Positions 18,086 through 25,784 of a stretch of DNA of 64,000 bases are shown here, in pieces. Every line of letters starts with the position of its first letter. The first letter of the stretch is position 1. This stretch comes from JALZAI01 sp038207565 (lineage in GTDB: Bacteria > Actinomycetota > Actinomycetes > Mycobacteriales > Jatrophihabitantaceae). The position numbers and the translations under genes were made by a program. The notes below the pieces were generated by a model that saw nothing but the letters and a program-made list of their open reading frames with translations, made no database searches and was not told the origin of the DNA. The stretch covers positions 24,598 through 88,597 of the forward strand of contig JBBQZQ010000014.1 in NCBI GenBank assembly GCA_038207565.1, given 5' to 3'.

Positions 18086-18643
18086 ATGAGCATCGAGATC
18101 AACAACGAGTCCGGGGTCGACATCGACGAGACCGCTCTCGGGCAGCTGGCCCGCTTCGTCCTCAACGCCATGCACGTCGACCCGCTTGCCGAGCTGTCGC
18201 TCCTGCTGCTCGACGCCGACGCGATGGCGGCGCTGCACAAGCAGTGGCTGGATCTGCCGGGACCGACCGACGTGATGGCCTTCCCCATGGACGGCGCCGA
18301 CGGGCCCGTCGAGCGGCTCGACCCGTCTGCGCCGCCGCCCACCGACGAGGGGGTCGAGGACGCGATGTTGGGCGATGTCGTGCTCTGCCCCTCGGTCGCC
18401 GCCGAGCAGGCCGAGGCCGCCGGGCATTCGACCGAGTCCGAGCTGCACCTGCTCTGCGCGCACGGCATCCTGCACCTGCTCGGTTTCGACCACGGCGACG
18501 CGAAGGAGGAGCGCGAGATGTTCGAGCTGCAGGCCGGCATCCTCGCCGAATGGACTTCGGCCGCCGGCCGCGAGGGGATCCGCGTACCACGGGCGGGCAC
18601 GGCCGGCGAGATCCGCGACGTCCCCGGCGGGCACCGTGACTGA
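18086..18643 (+). CDS. ybeY: Endoribonuclease YbeY (rRNA maturation)
   Basis: 185 residues. The zinc-binding signature HGILHLLGFDHGD near the C-terminus matches HGxLHLxGxDH, whose three His bind catalytic zinc. The upstream PTDVMAFPMD block is also family-specific. YbeY takes part in 16S rRNA 3'-end maturation and 70S quality control. It lies 9 bp after phoH in the usual phoH-ybeY-CBS operon. The stretch before the HTE..ELHLL region is a slightly long acidic insertion (DPSAPPPTDEGVED). Confidence 0.96.
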   Translation: MSIEINNESGVDIDETALGQLARFVLNAMHVDPLAELSLLLLDADAMAALHKQWLDLPGPTDVMAFPMDGADGPVERLDPSAPPPTDEGVEDAMLGDVVLCPSVAAEQAEAAGHSTESELHLLCAHGILHLLGFDHGDAKEEREMFELQAGILAEWTSAAGREGIRVPRAGTAGEIRDVPGGHRD

Positions 18644-18691
18644 CCTCGACAGACCGGCCCTGCCGCCCGGCGGGACGGGGGAGCGAGGCTG

Positions 18692-20011
18692 GTGACCAGC
18701 GACATCATCGCGTTGATCGTCGCGATCTGCCTGATCCCGCTCGGCGGGTTGCTCGCCTGCGTGGACTCCGCGCTGGCCCGGGTCTCGGTGGCCCGCGTCG
18801 AGGAGTTCCTTCGCGAGCAACGTAAGGGCGCCAAGTCGCTGCGGGTGATCGTCAACGACCGCGCCCGGTACACGAATCTGCTGCTGCTGCTGCGGGTGGT
18901 CTGCGAGCTGACGGCCACGGTCCTCGCGACGATCATCGCCCGCTCGCAGTTCGGGGCGCGCTGGCCCGTCTCGCTGATCACGGTGCTGGTGATGGTCGTG
19001 ATCTCCTATGCCGTCGTCGGCGTCGGCCCGCGCACCATCGGCCGTCAGCACCCCAACGCGGTCGCTCTTGCCGGAGCCGGTGCGGTCCGGGTGCTCGGCC
19101 GGGTGTTCAATCCGCTGGCCTCGCTGTTGACCCTGTTCGGTAACGCGATCACGCCCGGGCGAGGGTTCCGTGACGGCCCGTTCTCCTCCGAGGTCGAGCT
19201 GCGCGAACTGGTGGATATGGCCGAGGAACGTGGCGTGGTCGAGCGCGGTGAGCGCGAGATGATCCAGTCGGTGTTCGAGCTCGGCGACACGATTGCGCGC
19301 GAGGTGATGGTGCCGCGTACCGAGGTGGTCTGGATCGAGCGCAGCAAGACCGTGCCGCAGGCGCTCGCGCTTGCCCTGCGCAGCGGTTTCTCCCGTGTCC
19401 CGGTGACCGGCGAGAATGCCGACGACATGATCGGTGTCGTCTACCTGAAGGACCTCGCCCGTCGCGCACAGGACCTCGAGCACGCCAGGACGACGACCGC
19501 CGAAGAAGTCATGCGGCAGGTCGAATACGTACCGGAATCCAAGCCCGTCGACGAGCTGCTGCGCGAGATGCAGGCACGTCGCTCCCATATCGCGATCGTG
19601 ATCGACGAGTACGGCGGGACGGCCGGGATCATCACGATCGAGGACATTCTCGAGGAGATCGTCGGCGAGATCACCGACGAGTACGACGTGGAGCGGCCGC
19701 CGATCGAGCGGATCGACTCCGAGAGCGCACGCGTGACCTCGCGGCTGGCGGTCGAGGATCTCGGCGAGCTTTTCGACGTCGAGCTGCCCGACCGCGACGA
19801 CGTCGAGACCGTGGGCGGCCTGCTCGCAGATCTGCTCGGGCGGGTTCCCATCCCGGGTGCGCGAGCGTGTGCCTACGGCCTGGAGCTCGTCGCGGAAAGT
19901 GCGGGAGGCCGGCGCAATCGGATCGACACCGTCCTGGTCACCCGGCTGGGCAACGATGCCGAGCTAGACAGGGTGAGCGACGAGAATCAGGAGACGGCCC
20001 ACCATGCCTGA
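18692..20011 (+). CDS. CorC/HlyC-type CBS-domain membrane protein
   Basis: 439 residues. The N-terminal DUF21 domain has about four membrane helices from residue 5 to about 150. Two CBS motifs follow (EVMVPRTEVVWIERSK and the VPESKPVDELLREM..IVIDEYGGTAGIITIEDIL block), then a CorC_HlyC domain beginning RLAVEDLGELFDVEL. Members are linked to Mg/Co efflux. GTG start. The last 8 bp overlap the CDA-like gene, as in mycobacterial genomes where the two are neighbours. Confidence 0.92.
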   Translation: MTSDIIALIVAICLIPLGGLLACVDSALARVSVARVEEFLREQRKGAKSLRVIVNDRARYTNLLLLLRVVCELTATVLATIIARSQFGARWPVSLITVLVMVVISYAVVGVGPRTIGRQHPNAVALAGAGAVRVLGRVFNPLASLLTLFGNAITPGRGFRDGPFSSEVELRELVDMAEERGVVERGEREMIQSVFELGDTIAREVMVPRTEVVWIERSKTVPQALALALRSGFSRVPVTGENADDMIGVVYLKDLARRAQDLEHARTTTAEEVMRQVEYVPESKPVDELLREMQARRSHIAIVIDEYGGTAGIITIEDILEEIVGEITDEYDVERPPIERIDSESARVTSRLAVEDLGELFDVELPDRDDVETVGGLLADLLGRVPIPGARACAYGLELVAESAGGRRNRIDTVLVTRLGNDAELDRVSDENQETAHHA

Positions 20012-20351
20012 GCGCGTGAACCCGCGGGAATCGGCGGCATTGGACCCGCAGGACGCGAAGCTGGTGACGCTCGCCCGGTCGGCGCGGGCACGGACCAGTG
20101 CCGCGCAAGGCGCAGCGGTGCGCGACACCGACGGACGGACCTACGTCGCCGCGACGGTTGCCCTGCCGTCCTTGCAGTTGTCGGCCCTCCAGGTCGCAGT
20201 CGCCATGGCCGTCTCGTCCGGAGCGCTGGGCCTGGAAGCTGCGGTCGTGCTCGGAGCCGACTCGTCCGACGAGGCAGGCGTGACCGCACTGCGCGACGTC
20301 GCGCCGAACGCGGCGGTGCATCGAGCCGGCGCAGACGGCGGGCTCGCCTGA
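20004..20351 (+). CDS. Cytidine-deaminase-like protein lacking the catalytic zinc motifs
   Basis: 115 residues, ATG at 20004 inside the end of the CBS gene. The segments KLVTLARSARARTSAAQGAAVRDTDGRTYVAATVALPSL and ALQVAVAMAVSSG follow the deaminase fold, but the catalytic HAE and PCxxC motifs of true cytidine deaminases are absent, so it is unlikely to deaminate. This noncatalytic form is known between corC and era in actinobacteria. Era is now 4.5 kb away. Its role is unknown, possibly structural or ligand-binding. Confidence 0.82.
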   Translation: MPERVNPRESAALDPQDAKLVTLARSARARTSAAQGAAVRDTDGRTYVAATVALPSLQLSALQVAVAMAVSSGALGLEAAVVLGADSSDEAGVTALRDVAPNAAVHRAGADGGLA

Positions 20352-20367
20352 CGCGGGGCCGCGCGGC

Positions 20368-20991
20368 TCAGCTCTCGGCAGGCAGGTTCTCGCGCGCCCA
20401 GAGCGCCGCGGACGTTCGGTCTGCCACGCCGATCCGGCGGAACACATTGCCCAGGTGCACCTTGACGGTGCGCTCGGTGATACCCAGCATGCGTCCGATC
20501 TGTTTGTTCGCAAGTCCTTTGCTGGCCAAGCGCAACACCTGCAGCTCGCGGTCGCTGAGCTGCGGGCCGGAGTCCGCGCCGGTCGCGGGAAGCAGTGCGC
20601 CGGCCACGCGCGGGTCCAGCGGCGTCTGTCCGGCGGCCGCGGAGCGGACCGCGGCCAGCATCTCGTCCGGACCGGTGTCCTTGAGGACATAACCGGTCGC
20701 CCCGGCGGCGATCGCATCCCGCACGCGGGACTGGTCGGAGAACGAGGACAGCACCACGACCCGCACGGACGGGTGCTGTTCACGGAACAGACGGGTGGCG
20801 GCGACGCCGTCGAGAACCGGCATCGACAGGTCCATGAGCACGACGTCGATCTCGTTTCTGGCCGCCAGCTCGAGCGCCGCCGCACCGTCGGCCGCTTCGC
20901 CGACGACCTCGACATCTGGTGCCGACCCGAGCAGGGAGACCAGCCCGGCGCGGACCAGCCGGTGGTCGTCGACGAGCAGCACGCGGATCAA
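20368..20991 (-). CDS. NarL/LuxR-type response regulator
   Basis: 207 residues from TTG 20991, which overlaps the kinase stop (TTGA). Receiver domain: VLLVDDHRLVRAGL, phospho-acceptor Asp in VVLMDLSMP, and the switch Lys in GYVLKDTG. C-terminal LuxR helix-turn-helix: LSDRELQVLRLASKGLANKQIGRMLGITERTVKVHL. Phosphorylated by the adjacent kinase, it would bind promoters as a dimer. The coupled start and shared strand make it the cognate partner of the kinase. Confidence 0.95.
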   Translation of the reverse strand: MIRVLLVDDHRLVRAGLVSLLGSAPDVEVVGEAADGAAALELAARNEIDVVLMDLSMPVLDGVAATRLFREQHPSVRVVVLSSFSDQSRVRDAIAAGATGYVLKDTGPDEMLAAVRSAAAGQTPLDPRVAGALLPATGADSGPQLSDRELQVLRLASKGLANKQIGRMLGITERTVKVHLGNVFRRIGVADRTSAALWARENLPAES

Positions 20992-22388
20992 GACGACGCC
21001 AGCCTGAGGCGCACCGTCGTCCCTGCGCCCGGAGCGGCCCGTAGCGCGAGTTCCCCGCCCACCTCGCGAGCCAGATCGGTCATCAGCGACAGGCCGAGGT
21101 GGCCCTGCGCGCGGTGCGCGGACGAGTCGAAGCCCACGCCGTCGTCGGTCACCTCGAGCACCACGTAGGCCTCCTCGCGTCGCAGCGAGATCGTAAGGGT
21201 GGCGGCGCGCGCGTGTTTGGCCGCGTTGCGCAGGCACTCCTGCGCAACGCGGAAGCAGGCCTGTTGCTGCTCGGCCCCGAGCCCGGTCGCCGCGCGCTCG
21301 TCAAGCTCGAGGACGACTGCTGGTTCGCGACCGCCGTGGGTGGCTGCCAGATCGCGCAATGCGGGCACGAGTCCGGCCGACTGCAGGTTGGGCGGGTAGA
21401 TGTCGACGAGCAGCGAGCGCATGCCACCGATGCTGGTGCGCACCGCCTCGCCCGCTTCGCCCAACCGGTGCGCGAGCTCCTGGTCGCCCTTTGCGGCGGC
21501 GTTCTGTGCGCCTGCGGCGACGGCGAAGGACGCGGCGACCAATTCTTGCACCACGCCGTCGTGCAGCGTTGCCGCGATCCGGCGCCGCTCATCGACGGAG
21601 GCGTCCATCGAGCGCTGCAGCATCGCCTCGCGTTGGGCGTGGGCGCGGCGTGCGCGCGCGAGCAGTGTCCACACCAGCGGCGCGAGAAGCAACACGACGG
21701 CGGCGAGGCTGCTCAACGTGATTCCGGCGAAGCCTCGCCAGAGTTGCGTGGCGCGGTCGCTGACCTGGTCGTAGCGGAAGTAGGTCTCGAAAAGCAGCGA
21801 GTGGCCGTCGGGCGTCCATACCGGCCGGTATACCTCGAGCAGGGCGCCACGGCCACGCTCGAAGCGGTTCTCCGGCTGGGAGAGGTTGCTGATCTCGGCG
21901 CGGGTCTGCGGCCTGCTCAAAGCGTCGCGCGCGCTGTCGTCGAGTCCGAACTGTTCGCCGATCAGCCGTCCCTCGTCGGAATAGAGGATGCGTCCGCGGG
22001 GGGTCCAGATTTTGACCCGGACGAGCGAGTCCGAGAGCACGTGCTTGCGCACCAACCGGTCGAGCCCGCGCTTGGCCGCCGCGCTGTCGGTTGCCATTTC
22101 GTTCGTCAGCGCGGGCTGGACGACGCTGTCGGCCACGACATTGGTGAGCTGGGCGACCTCGTGGACCGATTGATTCTCAGCGGTATTGCGGCTGACGATA
22201 GCGCCGGCAACCCCCACGAGGATCAGCGCGGCGACTGCAGCGAGCGCGAACTGCAGCACGACCGACCTCAGGCGGGGCAGGCGCCGCGAGGTGGACTCCC
22301 GGCTCGAAGAGGCCGAGGTCAGCTGCTGCCACTTCGCGGCGTGCCGCTCGAAGCCGCCGGGGGTGTGCAGATCGAGGTCAGTGGTCAT
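20988..22388 (-). CDS. NarL-family sensor histidine kinase
   Basis: 466 residues from ATG 22388, which shares its A with the TGA of the upstream secreted-protein gene. A cytoplasmic tail of about 45 residues precedes TM1 (LQFALAAVAALILVGVAGA), then a ~150-residue extracellular sensor with PWTPRGRILYSDEGRLIG-like PDC/dCache character, TM2 (ITLSSLAAVVLLLAPLVW), a HisKA_3 H-box (RRIAATLHDGVVQEL) and an HATPase (ECLRNAAKHA, VTDDGVGFD). It senses an external cue and phosphorylates the downstream regulator. It is translationally coupled on both sides. Confidence 0.94.
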   Translation of the reverse strand: MTTDLDLHTPGGFERHAAKWQQLTSASSSRESTSRRLPRLRSVVLQFALAAVAALILVGVAGAIVSRNTAENQSVHEVAQLTNVVADSVVQPALTNEMATDSAAAKRGLDRLVRKHVLSDSLVRVKIWTPRGRILYSDEGRLIGEQFGLDDSARDALSRPQTRAEISNLSQPENRFERGRGALLEVYRPVWTPDGHSLLFETYFRYDQVSDRATQLWRGFAGITLSSLAAVVLLLAPLVWTLLARARRAHAQREAMLQRSMDASVDERRRIAATLHDGVVQELVAASFAVAAGAQNAAAKGDQELAHRLGEAGEAVRTSIGGMRSLLVDIYPPNLQSAGLVPALRDLAATHGGREPAVVLELDERAATGLGAEQQQACFRVAQECLRNAAKHARAATLTISLRREEAYVVLEVTDDGVGFDSSAHRAQGHLGLSLMTDLAREVGGELALRAAPGAGTTVRLRLASS

Positions 22389-23032
22389 CAACCACCGCTG
22401 TCGCCGCCGCCGCTGTCGCCACCACCGCCGCCGCTGTCGCCACCGCCCCCGCTGGTGCCGCTGTCGCCACCACCGCCGCCGCTGTCGCCGCCGCCCCCGC
22501 TGGTGCCGCCGGCGCTGTCGCCGCCGCCGCTGTCGCCGCCGCCGCTGTCGCCGGCGCTGTCGCCATCATCGCCGGCGTTGCCGCGCCCGGTGCCGGCTGT
22601 GCTGCCGGCATTGCTGCCGTTGCGGTTGGTGAGACGACCGCCCGTCCGGGCGTCGCCCTCGTTGGTCGGCGCTGCCCCCCGGGTCGAGCGCAGGCCGCCG
22701 TCGTCGTCACCCGGCTCGGCTTCGTGCGACGGCTGCGTGCCTGCGTGGTCATCGCCGGCCTCCTGGGTATGGCTGCGATCTGCGCCGGGGTTGGCTTCGC
22801 GTCGATGGGTCCGTATGGCTGTCGAGGGTACTGCGCTCGGGCTGCGGCGCGAGTCGGTGTCGACCCGGACCACGTCGCCGGCGTCATCGAAGTCGACGAT
22901 GTGGGCGCTGGACGGCGACCGCACCGGGATGCGCTGGCTGAACGAGGGGTTTCCGGACAACCCCGCCACTGCTGGGATCGCCACCCCGCATGCGGCGACC
23001 GCGGTGGCCGCGGCGATGACGAGACGGTTCAT
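22388..23032 (-). CDS. Secreted Gly-Asp-Ser-rich low-complexity protein in operon with a sensor kinase
   Basis: 214 residues. A signal peptide (MNRLVIAAATAVAACGVAIPAVA) is followed by about 110 residues of ordinary polar sequence and then roughly 70 residues of GGDSGG-type repeats to the C-terminus. No enzyme domain. Flexible Gly/Asp/Ser tails of this kind are seen in surface or calcium-binding linkers. The stop overlaps the start of the sensor kinase, so its product is made together with the kinase and could be an extracellular partner or substrate. The repeat DNA is a purine/pyrimidine-skewed CCGCCGCTGTCG-type array. Confidence 0.75.
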   Translation of the reverse strand: MNRLVIAAATAVAACGVAIPAVAGLSGNPSFSQRIPVRSPSSAHIVDFDDAGDVVRVDTDSRRSPSAVPSTAIRTHRREANPGADRSHTQEAGDDHAGTQPSHEAEPGDDDGGLRSTRGAAPTNEGDARTGGRLTNRNGSNAGSTAGTGRGNAGDDGDSAGDSGGGDSGGGDSAGGTSGGGGDSGGGGGDSGTSGGGGDSGGGGGDSGGGDSGG

Positions 23033-23143
23033 TCTTGACTCCTCGAGATGCGTTACCTGTCATCGTCCTTTCTGCCCTACCGCCGGTCTCATCGGCCATA
23101 GGACCATCGCGCTAGTACCAGCTGCCGCGCGGTGCCGGCAGGT

Positions 23144-24064
23144 TCAGTTCGCCAGCAATCGCGGCAGGGCGTCGACGACGACCGCCCAGGCATGGGAGGA
23201 GGGGTCGATGAGCGCGTAATGATCACCCGCAACCTCGATCAGGGACGCCTCCGAGCCCAGGTCCTTTGCGGCGTTGACGTAGGCGGTGCTCTGCACGAAC
23301 GGGACGTTCTGGTCGTCGCGGGAATGCACGCAGAGCACCGGGGTGAGGATCGGCAGCAGTTCGATCGGGTCAGCGAGCCGATAGCGGTAGGCCAGCTGAT
23401 CGGGCGAGCCCCCGAGCAAATCGGCCTCGGCGGTGCCGCCGACCCCGGTGCGGGCGGCGGTGGCGAGGTCGAGCACGCCCGCCTGCGAGACGGCGGCGGT
23501 GACCTTGACCTTCGGCTGCGCACCGGGTGCGGTGAGCGGCAGCTTCGGTCGCGCCCCGGCCCACACCGCGAGCTGGCCCCCGGCCGAGTGCCCGACCGTG
23601 ACCACGTGCGAGGTGTCCACGCCGAGGTCAGCAAGGGCGTCGATGCCGGCCGCGACATCGTCGAAGGTCCCCGTCCAGCCGCCCCCGTTGCCGACGCGGC
23701 GGTACTCGAGATTCCAGACGACATAGCCGCGCCCCACGAGGTCGGCCGCCAACGGGCGCCCCAGCGACAGGTCGTACTGCGGGCGCCAGAACCCGCCGTG
23801 GATGACAACGATCACCCCGGCCTCGGCGGTGCCCTCGGGGCGTGACAGCTCGCCGAACTGCGCGGGATCGGTTCCGTAGGAGTGCCGGACCGGGGCGGTG
23901 GGTGACGGCGCCGCCGTGGACGCGGACCCCGACGGCGACCCGGTCTCCGACGACCTACCATCCGACCCCGGCGAGGGCGACGGCGTCGAGTCCGGCGAGC
24001 ATGCCGGTAGCGCCAGCACCCCGGCGGCCGCCGTCAGCCATTGCCGCCGCGTGATCGTCACCAC
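23144..24064 (-). CDS. Exported alpha/beta hydrolase (esterase-like), probable Tat lipoprotein
   Basis: 306 residues. The N-terminus has a twin-Arg (TRRQWLTAAAG) and a lipobox-like LPAC at about 17-20, so it is probably exported folded and lipid-anchored. A Ser/Pro/Thr linker follows to residue ~60. The fold core has the oxyanion motif HGGFW, the nucleophile elbow GHSAGG, an Asp in VLCVHSRDDQNVPF and a late His in AGDHYALID, a complete triad typical of BD-FAE/kynurenine-formamidase-like esterases. Substrate unknown. An inverted repeat lies upstream. Confidence 0.87.
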   Translation of the reverse strand: MVTITRRQWLTAAAGVLALPACSPDSTPSPSPGSDGRSSETGSPSGSASTAAPSPTAPVRHSYGTDPAQFGELSRPEGTAEAGVIVVIHGGFWRPQYDLSLGRPLAADLVGRGYVVWNLEYRRVGNGGGWTGTFDDVAAGIDALADLGVDTSHVVTVGHSAGGQLAVWAGARPKLPLTAPGAQPKVKVTAAVSQAGVLDLATAARTGVGGTAEADLLGGSPDQLAYRYRLADPIELLPILTPVLCVHSRDDQNVPFVQSTAYVNAAKDLGSEASLIEVAGDHYALIDPSSHAWAVVVDALPRLLAN

Positions 24065-24104
24065 CCCATCTTGGCCGACGAGCTCCGCCGCCGTCGATCT
24101 CCGC

Positions 24105-24155
24105 TGATCAAGAGGCCCGTAACGTCAGCCAGCGACGGTTGCGGCCTGTTGATCA
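24105..24155. terminator. Long inverted repeat between lipoprotein and hydrolase genes
   Basis: Arms of 13 bp (TGATCAAGAGGCC at 24105 and its near-perfect reverse complement ending 24155; 12 of 13 pair) with a 25-nt loop. It follows the stop of the lipoprotein gene (both genes on the minus strand) and precedes the hydrolase start. It could terminate the former, or be an operator, since the TGATCA ends are palindromic. Confidence 0.5.
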
Positions 24156-24165
24156 CCGGAGAGGG

Positions 24166-24825
24166 TCAGAAGTTCTGGGCGACGGCGCGGGCGACCAGGA
24201 TGGCGTTCAGCGCCGGGATGGTGACCACGGTCCGTACCACGACGGTGATCTTCGCCTTGCTGAACGCGCAAGCCCAGTCCATCCCCTTGTCCGCGGCGTA
24301 GAACTCGGTCTGAAAGCACACGCCCGGGGCCTGGCCGACGATGCTCGCCTGCTGCAGGTTGCTGCCCTCGCGCTGCGCAAGCCGGACGAAGGCGTTGTGC
24401 GCCGCGGTGTCGGAGGAGTAACGCGTCGACACGATCTCGATCGCCGGCTGCTTCGGGCCCGGCAGGTGCTCAGACTGCGATAACGGAGACCCTTGCAGGG
24501 CGAAGAAGCGACACCCGACCGTCCTGCCCCCGCTGGTGAGCACCGTGATCCGAGCGAGCCGCATGCCGACCTTGTCTGCGGCCGACTGCTTGGCCAGCAC
24601 CGGGCAGGACGGCGCGGTGGCCACCTTGGTGGGTCCGGTGTCCACGGGTCCGGACGGGGGCGGGGGACGGGTGCTGGTGACCGTCTGCGTCGCGGTCGAC
24701 GTCGTCGGGGTCGGGGCCGCGTCCCCTGAACTGCATCCAGTGACAGCGACGCAGAGCGCGGCGGCAACAAGTGCGGCTGCGCGCTGCGCGGTCGGGCGCC
24801 TCGAGGCGGCAGGGCGTCGTCTCAT
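24166..24825 (-). CDS. Putative secreted lipoprotein, DUF2020-like
   Basis: 219 residues from ATG 24825. Basic N-terminus, hydrophobic core and lipobox VTGCSS at about 33-38, then a Thr/Pro-rich linker and a ~150-residue domain with Cys pairs (APSCPVL, VGCRFF, PGVCFQTE, DWACAF), likely two disulfides. The CP...GCRFF layout recalls DUF2020 lipoproteins; this is a tentative match. It would sit on the outer face of the membrane. It is divergent from era, with starts about 70 bp apart. Confidence 0.78.
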   Translation of the reverse strand: MRRRPAASRRPTAQRAAALVAAALCVAVTGCSSGDAAPTPTTSTATQTVTSTRPPPPSGPVDTGPTKVATAPSCPVLAKQSAADKVGMRLARITVLTSGGRTVGCRFFALQGSPLSQSEHLPGPKQPAIEIVSTRYSSDTAAHNAFVRLAQREGSNLQQASIVGQAPGVCFQTEFYAADKGMDWACAFSKAKITVVVRTVVTIPALNAILVARAVAQNF

Positions 24826-24893
24826 GATCTCGACGGTACCGAGCCGGACCGAGCGCACCATGAAGACTGGACGGCGTCTGGGAGGATTGTCAG

Positions 24894-25781
24894 GTGATTC
24901 ACCGGTCCGGCTTCGCCTGCTTCGTCGGACGACCCAACGCCGGCAAGTCCACGCTGACCAACGCGCTGGTGGGAAGCAAGATCGTGATCACCAGCGACAA
25001 GCCCCAGACGACCCGCCACGCCGTCCGCGGGATCGTCAACCGCCCCGACGCGCAGTTGATTCTCGTCGATACTCCTGGCCTGCACCGTCCGCGCACGCTG
25101 CTGGGCGAGCGCCTCAACGACGTCGTGCGCGCCACCCTGTCCGACGTGGACGTGGTCGGCTTCTGCGTCCCCGCCGACCAGCGCATCGGCCCGGGGGACC
25201 GCTTCATCGCCGCCGAGCTCGCGAATCTGCGTGCCCCGCTCGTCGCGATCGTCACCAAGACCGACACCACGTCCAAGCAGCGAATTGCCGCCCAGCTGGT
25301 GGCCATGAGTGAACTGGGCGACTTCGCCGACGTCGTCCCCGTATCGGCAGTATCCGGAGAACAGGTGGACCTGCTCACCGACGTGCTGATCGGCCACCTG
25401 CCCGAGGGTGTGCAGCTCTACCCGCAAGACATCATCACCGACAACGACACCGACACCCGCATCGCCGAGATGATCCGCGAGGCCGCGCTCGACGGGGTTC
25501 GCGACGAGCTACCGCACTCGATCGCGGTGACCGTCGAGGAACGCCACGCGATGGACGACCGTCCGCACGTCACGGCCGTCTACGCGACGATCCACCTCGA
25601 GAGACGCAGCCAGAAGGGCATCATCATCGGCGGCGGGGGCTCGCGCCTGAAGCAGATCGGCATTCGGGCCCGCGCGAGCATCGAGGAACTGCTGGGCGCA
25701 CGCGTGCATCTCGACCTGCACGTCGCGGTGGAGGCCGACTGGCAGCGCGATCCCAAGAAGCTGGATCGGCTGGGCTTCTGA
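24894..25781 (+). CDS. era: GTPase Era, 16S rRNA processing factor
   Basis: 295 residues. G1 GRPNAGKST at about 11-19, switch TTRH, G3 DTPGL, and G4 TKTD, which replaces the usual NKxD by Thr-Lys-Thr-Asp. The C-terminal KH domain includes the family signature IIIGGGGSRLKQIGIRAR. Era binds the 3' end of 16S rRNA to help mature the 30S subunit. GTG start. The next gene begins 3 bp after the stop. Actinobacterial era usually sits right after the CBS and CDA-like genes. Confidence 0.97.
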   Translation: MIHRSGFACFVGRPNAGKSTLTNALVGSKIVITSDKPQTTRHAVRGIVNRPDAQLILVDTPGLHRPRTLLGERLNDVVRATLSDVDVVGFCVPADQRIGPGDRFIAAELANLRAPLVAIVTKTDTTSKQRIAAQLVAMSELGDFADVVPVSAVSGEQVDLLTDVLIGHLPEGVQLYPQDIITDNDTDTRIAEMIREAALDGVRDELPHSIAVTVEERHAMDDRPHVTAVYATIHLERRSQKGIIIGGGGSRLKQIGIRARASIEELLGARVHLDLHVAVEADWQRDPKKLDRLGF

Positions 25782-25784
25782 GCC

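Noticed and set aside
16535..19588. A 1017-codon minus-strand open frame covering phoH, ybeY and part of the CBS gene
   Set aside because: It is antisense to three well-supported conserved genes; long antisense frames are expected at this GC content, and the product is Asp/Arg/Gly/His-biased low-complexity.
21099..23219. A 706-codon plus-strand frame opposite the sensor kinase and repeat protein
   Set aside because: It is antisense to the kinase, with a proline/serine-rich end arising from the GGDSGG-coding repeats; no domain.
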